Positions 1 to 6,465 of a stretch of DNA of 16,207 bases are shown here, piece by piece (position 1 is the stretch's first letter; every line of letters starts with the position of its first letter). The notes beneath the pieces were generated by a model that saw only the letters and a list, made by a program, of their open reading frames with translations, was not told the origin of the DNA and searched no databases. This DNA comes from Bryobacterales bacterium (lineage in GTDB: Bacteria > Acidobacteriota > Terriglobia > Bryobacterales > Bryobacteraceae): assembly GCA_003517725.1 (NCBI GenBank), contig DOZZ01000215.1, positions 14,750-30,956 of the forward strand, read 5' to 3'. The position numbers were made by a program, and so were the translations under genes.

Positions 1-1908
1 GCCTCCATGGTGACGGGCCTGCTGACCTACCTGCCGTACGTGTTGTTGATGCTGACGCTGGCGCACTTCGTCTATCACATGGTCTTCCCGCCCAACTTGC
101 TCTCGATCCTGGCGTTCATGTCGCTCGGCATCGTCGCGTTCCGGGCCATCGGGCTGATCGTGGCGGCCGTGGTGAACTCCATGCAGGAGAGCGCCATTTT
201 GACCCAGGTGCTCTACATCTCAATGCTGTTTCTGAGCGGCGCGACCTTGCCGACGTCGATGTTTCCGGCGTGGCTGCTGAAGCTGACGCAATTTATTCCC
301 GCGACTTACCTCGTGAATGGGCTTCAGAGTCTTTTTCTGCGCCAGGAATCGCTGCTGCACAACGGGCCGGCCGTGGGCGCTTTGGCCGCGACCGTGGTGC
401 TGGGCTCCTTCATCGCCACCAAACTCTTCCGATGGGAGAAAGAGGAGAAGCTGCGGCCGGCCGCCAAGCTCTGGGTACTGGCCGTGCTGCTGCCCTTCTT
501 CGTGCTGGGAGCATATCAGATCCACACGGGCGGCAATATCGTCAAAGCGCGCATTCTAGATCGTGAGCTGCGCCGCAGCCGCAACACGCTGATCCGCAAT
601 GCCCGCATTTTTATCGGCGACGGCACGGTGATCGAATCCGGCTCGGTGCTGGTGAAAAACGGCAAGATCGACGCTATCTATGGAGACTCCGCGCCAGACG
701 CCGTGAATGTGAACGCCGACATCATTGAAGCCGCCGGCAAGACGCTGTTGCCGGGTCTGGCCGACGTGCACGTGCGCCTCGCCGCTCCGGGCGGCGTTTA
801 CGCGAAAGCGCCGTCGGGTGCTCCCAGCGCGGGCATGGAGCGCGCCCTGCAAGCGTATCTCTTTAGCGGCGTAACCGCCGTCCGGAGCGATGGCGATCCC
901 ACCGATAACACGGCCGCGCTGCGCACCGAGTTTAACGACGGCGAACAACTGGGCGCCGAGGTATTCGTGTCGAGCCCGCTCTTTACCGCGGCGCACGGTT
1001 ATGGGCTTAGCCTGCCCGCCAGTGTTCCGCCGCAATACCGCAAGATGATGGAAGCTCAGTTGGCTCGCGTGCCGCGGAGCGGGCCTGAAGCGCGCCGCAT
1101 GGTGGACGAGCTCGCGCCGCTCCACGTCGACACCGTCCGCGCGGCCCTGGACAGCGGCGTCGCCGGCGCCTTGTTTGAACGCATGGACCCGCTTATTCTG
1201 CGCGCCATCGGAGAGGCCGCGCGCAGTCATCAACTGCCGTTGAGCGTGCACGTGGGCGACCAACGGGACCTGGAAGCCGCCCTGGATGCCGGCGCGGCGG
1301 CGGTGGAGATGGAAAGCTTCCGCGACCACGTGCCCGGCGCGATGCTGGCGCGCATGGCCGCCGAGCGGGTGGCCTATCAGCCGGCGCTGAGCACGGTAGC
1401 GGGCGCGGTTGCGTTCCAAAGCGGAGGCGACGGGGCTCTGAACAGCAGCTTGCTGCAACAAGCCGCGCCGCCCGGCATGATCGCGCAAACGCGCCGGCTG
1501 CTGAGCGTACGGCTGGGCGCGGCCGACCCGCCCGGCGCTAGTACGTCCGCCGATCTGGAGCTGGCCAAGGCCAATCTGCAGGCGGCCTGGAAAGCCGGCG
1601 TGCGCTTGGTGTTGGGCAGCGGCGCGGGCAACCCGCTGGTGATCCACGGGCCCACCGCGCAACGTGAAATGGAGCTTTGGGTGGAGGCCGGCATCCCGCC
1701 CGCCGTCGCCCTGCAGGCCGCCACCGCCAATGCCGCGCGGCTGCTGCATGCCGCCGATCGCGTCGGCTATATCCGCAAAGGGATGCAGGCCACTTTCGTA
1801 ATCGTTGCCGGAAATCCCCTGCAGGACATCCAAACTATCGAACAGGTCTCGGTCGTGATCCTTAAGGGCGAGCGCGTCAATCGCAGCGAACTTTTCACCA
1901 AAGACTAG
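1..1908 (+). CDS. ABC-2 type permease C-terminal half fused to a degenerate amidohydrolase domain (5' partial)
   Basis: The reading frame is open through base 1, so the gene starts upstream; the ATG at 7 is probably internal. Numbering from that ATG, residues 1-140 hold hydrophobic segments (about 3-25, 31-57, 62-80, 121-140) ending in LFRWEKEEK, the usual end of an ABC-2 (DrrB/NodJ-like) permease. An extra membrane segment follows (155-172), then an amidohydrolase-superfamily domain from about 193 (LIRNARIFIGDGTVIESGSV) to the end, with the C-terminal beta-sandwich return (KGMQATFVIVAGNPLQDI). The extra helix would place the enzyme-like domain outside the cytoplasm. Expected metal ligands are largely replaced: HxH is H255-V-R257, the carboxylated-Lys position is R378, the EH histidine is M435 and the late Asp is G539; only H415 (SVHV) remains. 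I infer an export-linked binding or scaffold role rather than hydrolysis. The substrate is unknown. The permease half visible here is roughly half the usual length. Confidence 0.85.
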   Translation, partial: ASMVTGLLTYLPYVLLMLTLAHFVYHMVFPPNLLSILAFMSLGIVAFRAIGLIVAAVVNSMQESAILTQVLYISMLFLSGATLPTSMFPAWLLKLTQFIPATYLVNGLQSLFLRQESLLHNGPAVGALAATVVLGSFIATKLFRWEKEEKLRPAAKLWVLAVLLPFFVLGAYQIHTGGNIVKARILDRELRRSRNTLIRNARIFIGDGTVIESGSVLVKNGKIDAIYGDSAPDAVNVNADIIEAAGKTLLPGLADVHVRLAAPGGVYAKAPSGAPSAGMERALQAYLFSGVTAVRSDGDPTDNTAALRTEFNDGEQLGAEVFVSSPLFTAAHGYGLSLPASVPPQYRKMMEAQLARVPRSGPEARRMVDELAPLHVDTVRAALDSGVAGALFERMDPLILRAIGEAARSHQLPLSVHVGDQRDLEAALDAGAAAVEMESFRDHVPGAMLARMAAERVAYQPALSTVAGAVAFQSGGDGALNSSLLQQAAPPGMIAQTRRLLSVRLGAADPPGASTSADLELAKANLQAAWKAGVRLVLGSGAGNPLVIHGPTAQREMELWVEAGIPPAVALQAATANAARLLHAADRVGYIRKGMQATFVIVAGNPLQDIQTIEQVSVVILKGERVNRSELFTKD

Positions 1909-1919
1909 TTTCCGCGTAG

Positions 1920-1925
1920 TATAAA
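1920..1925 (+). promoter_or_regulatory. -10-like box for the class-III aminotransferase
   Basis: TATAAA (within TAGTATAAAAT) ends 13 nt before the ATG at 1939, in the 30-bp gap after the permease/amidohydrolase stop. No Shine-Dalgarno sequence is visible before the ATG and no convincing -35 box is present. A start site about 7 nt after the box would give a leader of only a few nucleotides. Confidence 0.4.
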
Positions 1926-1938
1926 ATCTGTCTCACCT

Positions 1939-3318
1939 ATGTCTCAAGATTTCTCGATCGCGCCGCGTCCCGTTTCGTGGGTCGACACCCCCTTTCGGCG
2001 CATTCTGGGCGAATTCCCGGTGGCGGCCTCCGTGCCGCTGCTGGAACAGTTGCGCGCGCTCGAACCGCTGGCCATGCGCGGCCAGCCGCCGGTGGTGTGG
2101 CATCGCGCCGAAGGGTGCCAGGTGGAGGACGCCTGGGGCAATCGCTGGCTGGACTGGTCCTCCGGCGTATTGATCACCAATGCCGGCCACGGCCGCCGCG
2201 AAATTGCCGACGCCGTCGCGCAACAGGCCCACGCACTGCTGGCCAGTTACTGTTTCCCCACCGAAATTCGCGCACGCCTGGTTTCCAAACTGGCGTCCCT
2301 GCTGCCCGCGCCGCTGGCCAAAGTATTTCTGCTCACCACCGGCTCCGAAACAGTGGAATGCGCCGTCAAGCTGTGCCGCACCCACGGTCTGCGCCACGGA
2401 GGCCGCGCCAAAAACGTCATCGTCTCGTTCGAAAGCGCGTTTCATGGCCGCACCCTCGGCGCCCAGCAGGCCGGCGGCATTCCGGCGCTCAAAGAGTGGA
2501 TCGGCCACCTGGATCCGGGCTTCGTGCAGGTGCCTTTCCCTGACAACTGGCGCACTGCCGACAGCTCCTTCGAGGGCTTCCTGCGCGCGCTGCAGGAGCG
2601 TGGCGTGGAATGCGCCAACGTGGCCGGCGTAATCCTCGAAACGTATCAAGGCGGCAGCGCGGCCTTCGCCCCGGTGGCCTTCATGCAGGCGCTGCGGCAA
2701 TGGTGCACCGGCCGCAAAGCGCTGCTGGTATGCGATGAAGTGCAGGCCGGCTTCGGGCGCTGCGGCACGCGCTGGGGCTTCGAGCACTACGGCATCGTGC
2801 CGGATGTCGCCTGCTTCGGCAAAGGAATTTCCAGTTCGCTGCCGATTGCCGCCGTGGCCGGCAGCGCCGAGGTGATGGACCTGCATCCGCCCGGCAGCAT
2901 GACCTCCACGCACACCGGCAGTCCCGTGTGCTGCGCCGCCGCGCTGGCGTCCATCGAGCTGGTGGAGAGCGAGCAGCTGGCCCAAAATGCCGCGCGCATG
3001 GGCGCCGTGCTGCACCAGGGCCTGCGCCAACTGGCGGCTAAAATCCCACAGATCGGGCGAGTCGAAGGCCGCGGATTGGTAGCTGGCGTGGCCTGCGTGC
3101 GGCCTGGCACCAAAGAGCCCGATGGCGCGCTGGCCTTTGACGTTGTGCAGCGTTCCATCGAGAAAGGACTATTGATGTTTGCGCCGGTTGGCTTTGGCGG
3201 CGGCACGGTTAAGATCTGTCCGCCGCTGGTGATCACCGAAGCGGCGGTGCGCGATGGGCTGGCCGCCCTCGAAGAGGCCTTTTCCGAAGCGCTAGCCTCC
3301 AAAGCCGCGGCGGCCTGA
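1939..3318 (+). CDS. Class-III PLP-dependent aminotransferase (4-aminobutyrate/acetylornithine type)
   Basis: 459 residues, the normal length for fold-type I class-III aminotransferases, which move an amino group from an omega- or alpha-amine donor to 2-oxoglutarate or pyruvate in the cytoplasm. Visible landmarks: the N-terminal substrate-strand motif DAWGNRWLDWSSG, the phosphate-binding loop TTGSETVECAVK (about 133-144), AFHGRTLGA, E234 in VILETYQGG, the PLP-pyridine aspartate D266 in LLVCDEVQAGFGR, the Schiff-base lysine K295 in CFGKGISSS, and STHTGSPVCCAAALAS. The last motif resembles GabT-like enzymes, but the exact substrate cannot be set from sequence alone; acetylornithine, 4-aminobutyrate and diamine transaminases all share these residues. 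It sits 30 bp after the permease/amidohydrolase gene with its own probable promoter, so a shared operon is possible but not required. The start at 1939 has no clear ribosome-binding site. Confidence 0.9.
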   Translation: MSQDFSIAPRPVSWVDTPFRRILGEFPVAASVPLLEQLRALEPLAMRGQPPVVWHRAEGCQVEDAWGNRWLDWSSGVLITNAGHGRREIADAVAQQAHALLASYCFPTEIRARLVSKLASLLPAPLAKVFLLTTGSETVECAVKLCRTHGLRHGGRAKNVIVSFESAFHGRTLGAQQAGGIPALKEWIGHLDPGFVQVPFPDNWRTADSSFEGFLRALQERGVECANVAGVILETYQGGSAAFAPVAFMQALRQWCTGRKALLVCDEVQAGFGRCGTRWGFEHYGIVPDVACFGKGISSSLPIAAVAGSAEVMDLHPPGSMTSTHTGSPVCCAAALASIELVESEQLAQNAARMGAVLHQGLRQLAAKIPQIGRVEGRGLVAGVACVRPGTKEPDGALAFDVVQRSIEKGLLMFAPVGFGGGTVKICPPLVITEAAVRDGLAALEEAFSEALASKAAAA

Positions 3319-3341
3319 ACGGATTCTGATACTCTAGCCCC

Positions 3342-3348
3342 GAGAGGA
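3342..3348 (+). promoter_or_regulatory. Ribosome-binding site of the ComEA-like gene
   Basis: GAGAGGA lies 10 nt before the ATG at 3359. It is one of the few recognisable Shine-Dalgarno sequences in the window and supports that start. A -10-like TACTCT lies just upstream at 3330-3335. Confidence 0.45.
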
Positions 3349-3358
3349 TTTTTCACCG

Positions 3359-3694
3359 ATGAAAAAACTACTGCTGGTGCTGTTTGCCTCGCTTTCGCTG
3401 GCCATCGCCGCCTTCGGTCAGGCCGCCGCCAAGGCCCCGGCCAAATCGGCGCATAAAGCCGCTGCCCCGGCCAAGAGCGTTACGCCCGCAGCCACGTTGG
3501 TCGATCTGAACACCGCGTCGGCCGACGAACTGAAAGCTCTGCCGGGCGTGGGCGATGCTTACTCGGCCGCCATCGTCAAGGGCCGCCCCTACGCCAACAA
3601 GACGCAGTTGCTCAGCAAAAAGATCGTTCCGGTCGCCACATACAACAAGATCAAAGGGCTGGTGACCGCGAAGCAAACCCCCGCCAAAAAGTGA
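3359..3694 (+). CDS. Secreted helix-hairpin-helix protein, ComEA-like
   Basis: 111 residues. An N-terminal signal peptide (MKKLLLVLFASLSLAIAAFG, likely cleavage near residue 20-22) is followed by an Ala/Lys/Pro-rich linker to about residue 46. A single helix-hairpin-helix domain follows, starting VDLNTASADELKALPGVGDAYSAAIV, the classical ComEA signature with the GVG hairpin. ComEA-family proteins bind double-stranded DNA outside the inner membrane and help pull it into the periplasm during transformation. Many small secreted HhH proteins of this type occur without any proven uptake role, so the function is family-level only. The ending is lysine-rich (TAKQTPAKK), consistent with nucleic-acid contact. 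It is separated by 40 bp from ssb downstream, an interesting neighbour for a DNA-binding protein. Tandem stop codons (TGA TAG) close the gene. Confidence 0.82.
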   Translation: MKKLLLVLFASLSLAIAAFGQAAAKAPAKSAHKAAAPAKSVTPAATLVDLNTASADELKALPGVGDAYSAAIVKGRPYANKTQLLSKKIVPVATYNKIKGLVTAKQTPAKK

Positions 3695-3714
3695 TAGAGA
3701 CGCCGGCCGGACCT

Positions 3715-3720
3715 TATGTT
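3715..3720 (+). promoter_or_regulatory. -10-like box upstream of ssb
   Basis: TATGTT ends 14 nt before the ssb ATG at 3735. No purine-rich Shine-Dalgarno sequence is seen between the two. The call is weak because no -35 box is evident. Confidence 0.25.
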
Positions 3721-3734
3721 ATCGTCTGGATACT

Positions 3735-4214
3735 ATGGCATCGCGCAGCGTAAATAAAGTGATTCTCATCGGCCACCTGGGCAAGGATGCCGAGACCAAA
3801 TTCACGCCCGCCGGCATCTCCGTAACCAAATTTTCGGTAGCGACCAACCGCCGCTGGAAAGACCAGGCCACGGGCGAATGGAAAGAGGAGACGGACTGGT
3901 CGAACGTCACCCTCTGGCGCGCCGAAAACCTGTCCAATTACCTGACCAAGGGCAAGCAGGTCTACGTGGAAGGCCGCCTGCAAACCCGCAGCTACGAAGA
4001 TAAAGACGGCAAAAAAGTGTATGCGACCGACGTCGTGGCCGATGAAGTAATTCTGCTCGGCAGCGGTGGACAGGCGAGCCAGGCAGCCGGCGCGGATTTC
4101 TCCCAGGAATCACGCCCGGTTTCGATGCCCCGCAGCGCCCAACAGCGGACCGCAGCCAAGCCCGCGCCCGAAGATTTCGGCGGCGGCATCACCGACGACG
4201 ACGTTCCGTTCTGA
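3735..4214 (+). CDS. ssb: Single-stranded DNA-binding protein SSB
   Basis: 159 residues, normal length for bacterial SSB. The OB fold spans about 1-110: SVNKVILIGHLGKDAE at the start, then TKFSVATNRRW, ETDWSNVTLW and GKQVYVEGRLQTRSYEDKDG, all hallmark SSB segments. A flexible, glutamine/proline-containing linker follows and the protein ends in the acidic tip DDDVPF, the docking peptide that binds replication and repair partners such as RecO, ExoI and DNA polymerase III chi. The tetramer coats ssDNA during replication, recombination and repair. The gene lies between a ComEA-like HhH gene and a LexA-type winged-helix gene that begins 3 bp after its stop. It is not beside rpsF/rpsR as in many bacteria, so this may be a second, specialised SSB copy; that is inference. 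Confidence 0.96.
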   Translation: MASRSVNKVILIGHLGKDAETKFTPAGISVTKFSVATNRRWKDQATGEWKEETDWSNVTLWRAENLSNYLTKGKQVYVEGRLQTRSYEDKDGKKVYATDVVADEVILLGSGGQASQAAGADFSQESRPVSMPRSAQQRTAAKPAPEDFGGGITDDDVPF

Positions 4215-4217
4215 TAC

Positions 4218-4445
4218 GTGACCGCGAAACAAGGGCAGTACCTCGCGTTCATCTTCTATTACACCAAGATCCACGGACGCGCTCCGGCCGAATCCGACAT
4301 GCTGCACTATTTCAAGGTTTCGCCGCCCTCGGTACACCAGATGGTGCTGACGTTGGAAAGCAACGGATTCATTGAGCGCGTTCCGGGACAGGCGCGTTCG
4401 ATTCGTCTGCTGATCCCTCGGGCGGATCTACCCGATTTGGAATAG
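4218..4445 (+). CDS. Stand-alone LexA-type winged-helix DNA-binding protein
   Basis: 75 residues from a GTG start located 3 nt after the ssb stop, so translation is probably coupled. The whole protein matches the LexA N-terminal DNA-binding domain: a first helix (TAKQGQYLAFIFYYTKIHGRAP), a recognition helix region (SPPSVHQMVLTLESNGFIER) and the wing (VPGQARSIRLLIPR). There is no C-terminal S24 peptidase domain, hence no Ala-Gly cleavage site and no Ser/Lys catalytic dyad. RecA-stimulated self-cleavage is therefore impossible for this protein. Small proteins of this architecture exist in several phyla and are usually left as hypothetical regulators. Its coupling to ssb suggests a role in controlling ssb or other DNA-damage genes, which is inference. 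No palindromic operator is obvious immediately upstream of ssb. A probable terminator overlaps the stop codon region. Confidence 0.8.
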   Translation: MTAKQGQYLAFIFYYTKIHGRAPAESDMLHYFKVSPPSVHQMVLTLESNGFIERVPGQARSIRLLIPRADLPDLE

Positions 4446-4474
4446 GCGCCAGGCTGTAAGGCGCGCCTGTTTTT
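4444..4474 (+). terminator. Rho-independent terminator after the LexA-type gene
   Basis: AGGCGC (4444-4449) pairs with GCGCCT (4463-4468), then GTTTTT follows (4469-4474). The loop is 13 nt. The stem is short but all G/C-rich except one pair, and position right at the end of the ssb operon supports the call. The remainder up to 4547 holds nothing recognisable. Confidence 0.55.
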
Positions 4475-4547
4475 CAGTCAAAACCCAATTCGCCAGGCCA
4501 AGCTTGCGCCATCAAAAGTGCTCTGGCTACTTTATCTCGCCCGGACT

Positions 4548-6107
4548 CTACAGATCTTCAACGGTCAAATGAACGTCCGAGGTGGACCACGCCGTGGTGT
4601 ACTCGGCCTCAACCTTTTGGGCTTCTTCTTCTTTGCCTTCGCGCTTTAGCGTTTCCGCCAGGCCGAAGAGCGCACGGCCGCTGCCGCGGTTGTTGATCAG
4701 CGCACGTTTAAACACCACTTCCGCTTGCGGCAGTTCATTGCGGCGTAGCAGGAACGCGCCGAAATGCTCGCGCACCGGCACGAACCAGGACGGCGGCTCG
4801 GCGTACGGCAGCATGTCTTCGGCCGTCTCCGCCTTGCGGAATGCCGCGCGCGCGGCCGGCGGGTCGTGTTGCGCCAGCGCAATCTCGGCGTCCAGAAACG
4901 GCAGCGCCACCGCGAAGAGCTGGTCCACGTCGCTGGTCCCGACGCCGTCCTTCGGAGGCACCGCTTTCAAGGAGCGCCGCACCGCATCGCGCTCGTCGGT
5001 GGCGTCGTCCGCCTTGTCGGTTTCGGCCAGCGCAACGCCTCGCGCGAAATGCAGCAGGGCTTCGCTGACCGGGCCGGCCGTCTTATCTACCGGAATCGCC
5101 AGGATATCTTTCCAGCGCCGAAACTCCACGAGCACCAGCGGCCGTGTGCCCAGCACGATATCGGCATCCGGCATGTGCGCCACCATCGGCCGCGCCATCA
5201 CTTCCAATTCCGCCACGGTCCGCAGCGCCTCTTCCGAGCGCCCCGCAAAGGTCGCCGCGACTGCCAGGAATTGCAAATCGTGGGCCGGGTACATACCCTG
5301 CTTGAAGCGCGCCCGATCCACCGCCACGGCGGCTTTGTTGCTTTGCGCCGCCGCGATGTAGTCGCCCACTCGCATGTAGATATGCGCCGGCATGTGGACC
5401 AGGTGCGGCATCCTGGGCGCCAGCGTCTTCAATCGCTCGGCGCTCGGCAACCCCAGCTCGGGATGCGGCGAGGCTTCCACCGCGTGAATGAAAATGTGGT
5501 TCGCGCCAATGTGTTTCGGGTCGCGCTTCAGCACGTCCTGCAGCAGCGCGATGGCCTCTTCGGTGCCGGGCGCGGGCGTACCGTCCTTCCCCCATAACTG
5601 CCACGGGCGAAGGTCGATAATGCTCTGCGCGTAAAGCGTCGCGATGTCGTCGTCTTTGGGAAAATGCTGCTGCACCTGTCGCATGGCGTTACGGTACGCA
5701 TTAGCCAGTTGCCGAGGATCGGCACCCACCTCTCCACTGAACCGTTGCGCCAGCGCCGCCGTCAGCCACCACTCCATTTCAGACCCGCCGCGCGCCAGCC
5801 TGGCCGCCTTCCGCGCCGCATCGAACGCCGCTTTGGCCTGCGCGGCATCTACTTCCGGCTCGTTGTAATTGGGACCGTTGGCCATGGCCAGCCCCCAGAA
5901 GCACATGGCGCAGCGCGGGTCCATTTTGGTGGCGCGCTGGAAGGTCGTCCGCGCGTCATCGAACTCGAAGCCGTACAGTTCGAACAGGCCTTGATCGAAC
6001 AGCTCCTGCGCGTCCTTCTTATGCGTAACGATTTTGTGGTGCACCGGAGTCTGTCCCCACGCCAGCGCCAGGCACACCCATCCAACGAAAACGATTCGAC
6101 GCTTCAT
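4548..6107 (-). CDS. Secreted tetratricopeptide-repeat protein with CAMCFWG motif
   Basis: 519 residues from the ATG at 6107, chosen because it gives a clean signal peptide (MKRRIVFVGWVCLALAWG); an upstream in-frame ATG at 6164 lies inside the neighbouring gene and adds a non-signal stretch. The mature N-terminus has HHKIVTHKKDAQELFDQGLFELYGFEFDDARTTFQRATKMDP, a TPR, followed by CAMCFWGLAMANGPNYN, a motif recurrent in a family of large exported TPR proteins. More TPR-like helices follow, with the last pair near the C-terminus (AEVVFKRALINNRGSGRALFGLAETLKREGKEEEAQ, presented here as two adjoining parts: AEVVFKRALINNRG and SGRALFGLAETLKREGKEE). TPRs are protein-protein interaction scaffolds; the partner is unknown. 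It starts 7 nt after the stop of a small TPR gene, so both form an operon. No enzyme motif was seen. Confidence 0.82.
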   Translation of the reverse strand: MKRRIVFVGWVCLALAWGQTPVHHKIVTHKKDAQELFDQGLFELYGFEFDDARTTFQRATKMDPRCAMCFWGLAMANGPNYNEPEVDAAQAKAAFDAARKAARLARGGSEMEWWLTAALAQRFSGEVGADPRQLANAYRNAMRQVQQHFPKDDDIATLYAQSIIDLRPWQLWGKDGTPAPGTEEAIALLQDVLKRDPKHIGANHIFIHAVEASPHPELGLPSAERLKTLAPRMPHLVHMPAHIYMRVGDYIAAAQSNKAAVAVDRARFKQGMYPAHDLQFLAVAATFAGRSEEALRTVAELEVMARPMVAHMPDADIVLGTRPLVLVEFRRWKDILAIPVDKTAGPVSEALLHFARGVALAETDKADDATDERDAVRRSLKAVPPKDGVGTSDVDQLFAVALPFLDAEIALAQHDPPAARAAFRKAETAEDMLPYAEPPSWFVPVREHFGAFLLRRNELPQAEVVFKRALINNRGSGRALFGLAETLKREGKEEEAQKVEAEYTTAWSTSDVHLTVEDL

Positions 6108-6114
6108 GCGCGCT

Positions 6115-6426
6115 TCAACCCAGCATGTCGAGCGCCGCCTGCAGTTCGCTGCGGGTGTGCGCATCGCCCAAGCGCGTGGTTACGCCGATGCCGGCCTCGT
6201 ACATAGCTCGCGCCTCGTCCAGCCGCCCCAGCTTTTCGAGCGCCTGGCCGCCGTGAAAATAGGCCGCGGGATAATCCGCGTTCTGTTCGAGCAGCGCCCG
6301 GTATTCCGACACCGCCTGCTCGAGCGCGCCCGTGCGGCCCAGCTCCATGGCGAAGCCGTAGCGCAGAAAACTGTCGTCCGGCTTCTGGTCTAGCATGGTC
6401 TTGAGAGCGTTCAATCGTTCCGACAT
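6115..6426 (-). CDS. Small tetratricopeptide-repeat protein
   Basis: 103 residues, no signal peptide, thus probably cytoplasmic. It is built almost wholly of TPR helices: FLRYGFAMELGRTGALEQAV, then YRALLEQNADYPAAYFHGGQ and ALEKLGRLDEARAMYEAGI, two and a half repeats with the usual G/A/Y/P consensus positions. It is the first gene of a two-gene operon with the larger exported TPR protein, 7 nt before that gene's start. The two proteins are predicted on opposite sides of the inner membrane, so they need not bind each other. The start at 6426 is preceded by a -10-like TATCAT only 12 nt upstream, with no Shine-Dalgarno sequence. Its specific role is unknown. Confidence 0.8.
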   Translation of the reverse strand: MSERLNALKTMLDQKPDDSFLRYGFAMELGRTGALEQAVSEYRALLEQNADYPAAYFHGGQALEKLGRLDEARAMYEAGIGVTTRLGDAHTRSELQAALDMLG

Positions 6427-6438
6427 GGGTCTAACTTC

Positions 6439-6444
6439 ATGATA
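6439..6444 (-). promoter_or_regulatory. -10-like box for the TPR operon
   Basis: On the minus strand TATCAT ends 12 nt before the ATG at 6426. The whole divergent space between this gene and trmJ is only 39 bp, so both promoters must be packed here. No -35 match was seen. Confidence 0.33.
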
Positions 6445-6465
6445 CCGGCGACGGCAGCTCGATAG

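Noticed and set aside
556..1833. 425-codon open frame antisense to the amidohydrolase domain
   Set aside because: Composition is Arg/Gln/His/Gly-rich with no domain, typical of the antisense of GC-rich coding DNA; the sense frame has clear family motifs.
1933..3030. 365-codon open frame antisense to the aminotransferase
   Set aside because: No recognisable domain and fully explained as a shadow of a gene with intact PLP motifs.
3700..3712. CCGGCCGG palindrome before ssb as a possible operator or terminator stem
   Set aside because: Short GC palindromes of this kind are frequent in this GC-rich sequence and there is no T-tract.
4764..5597. 277-codon plus-strand frame opposite the TPR gene
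   Set aside because: His/Arg-rich shadow; the minus-strand TPR protein has a signal peptide and repeats.
6108..6164. Longer TPR protein starting at 6164
   Set aside because: Would overlap the upstream TPR gene by about 50 bp and hide the signal peptide that begins at the ATG at 6107.
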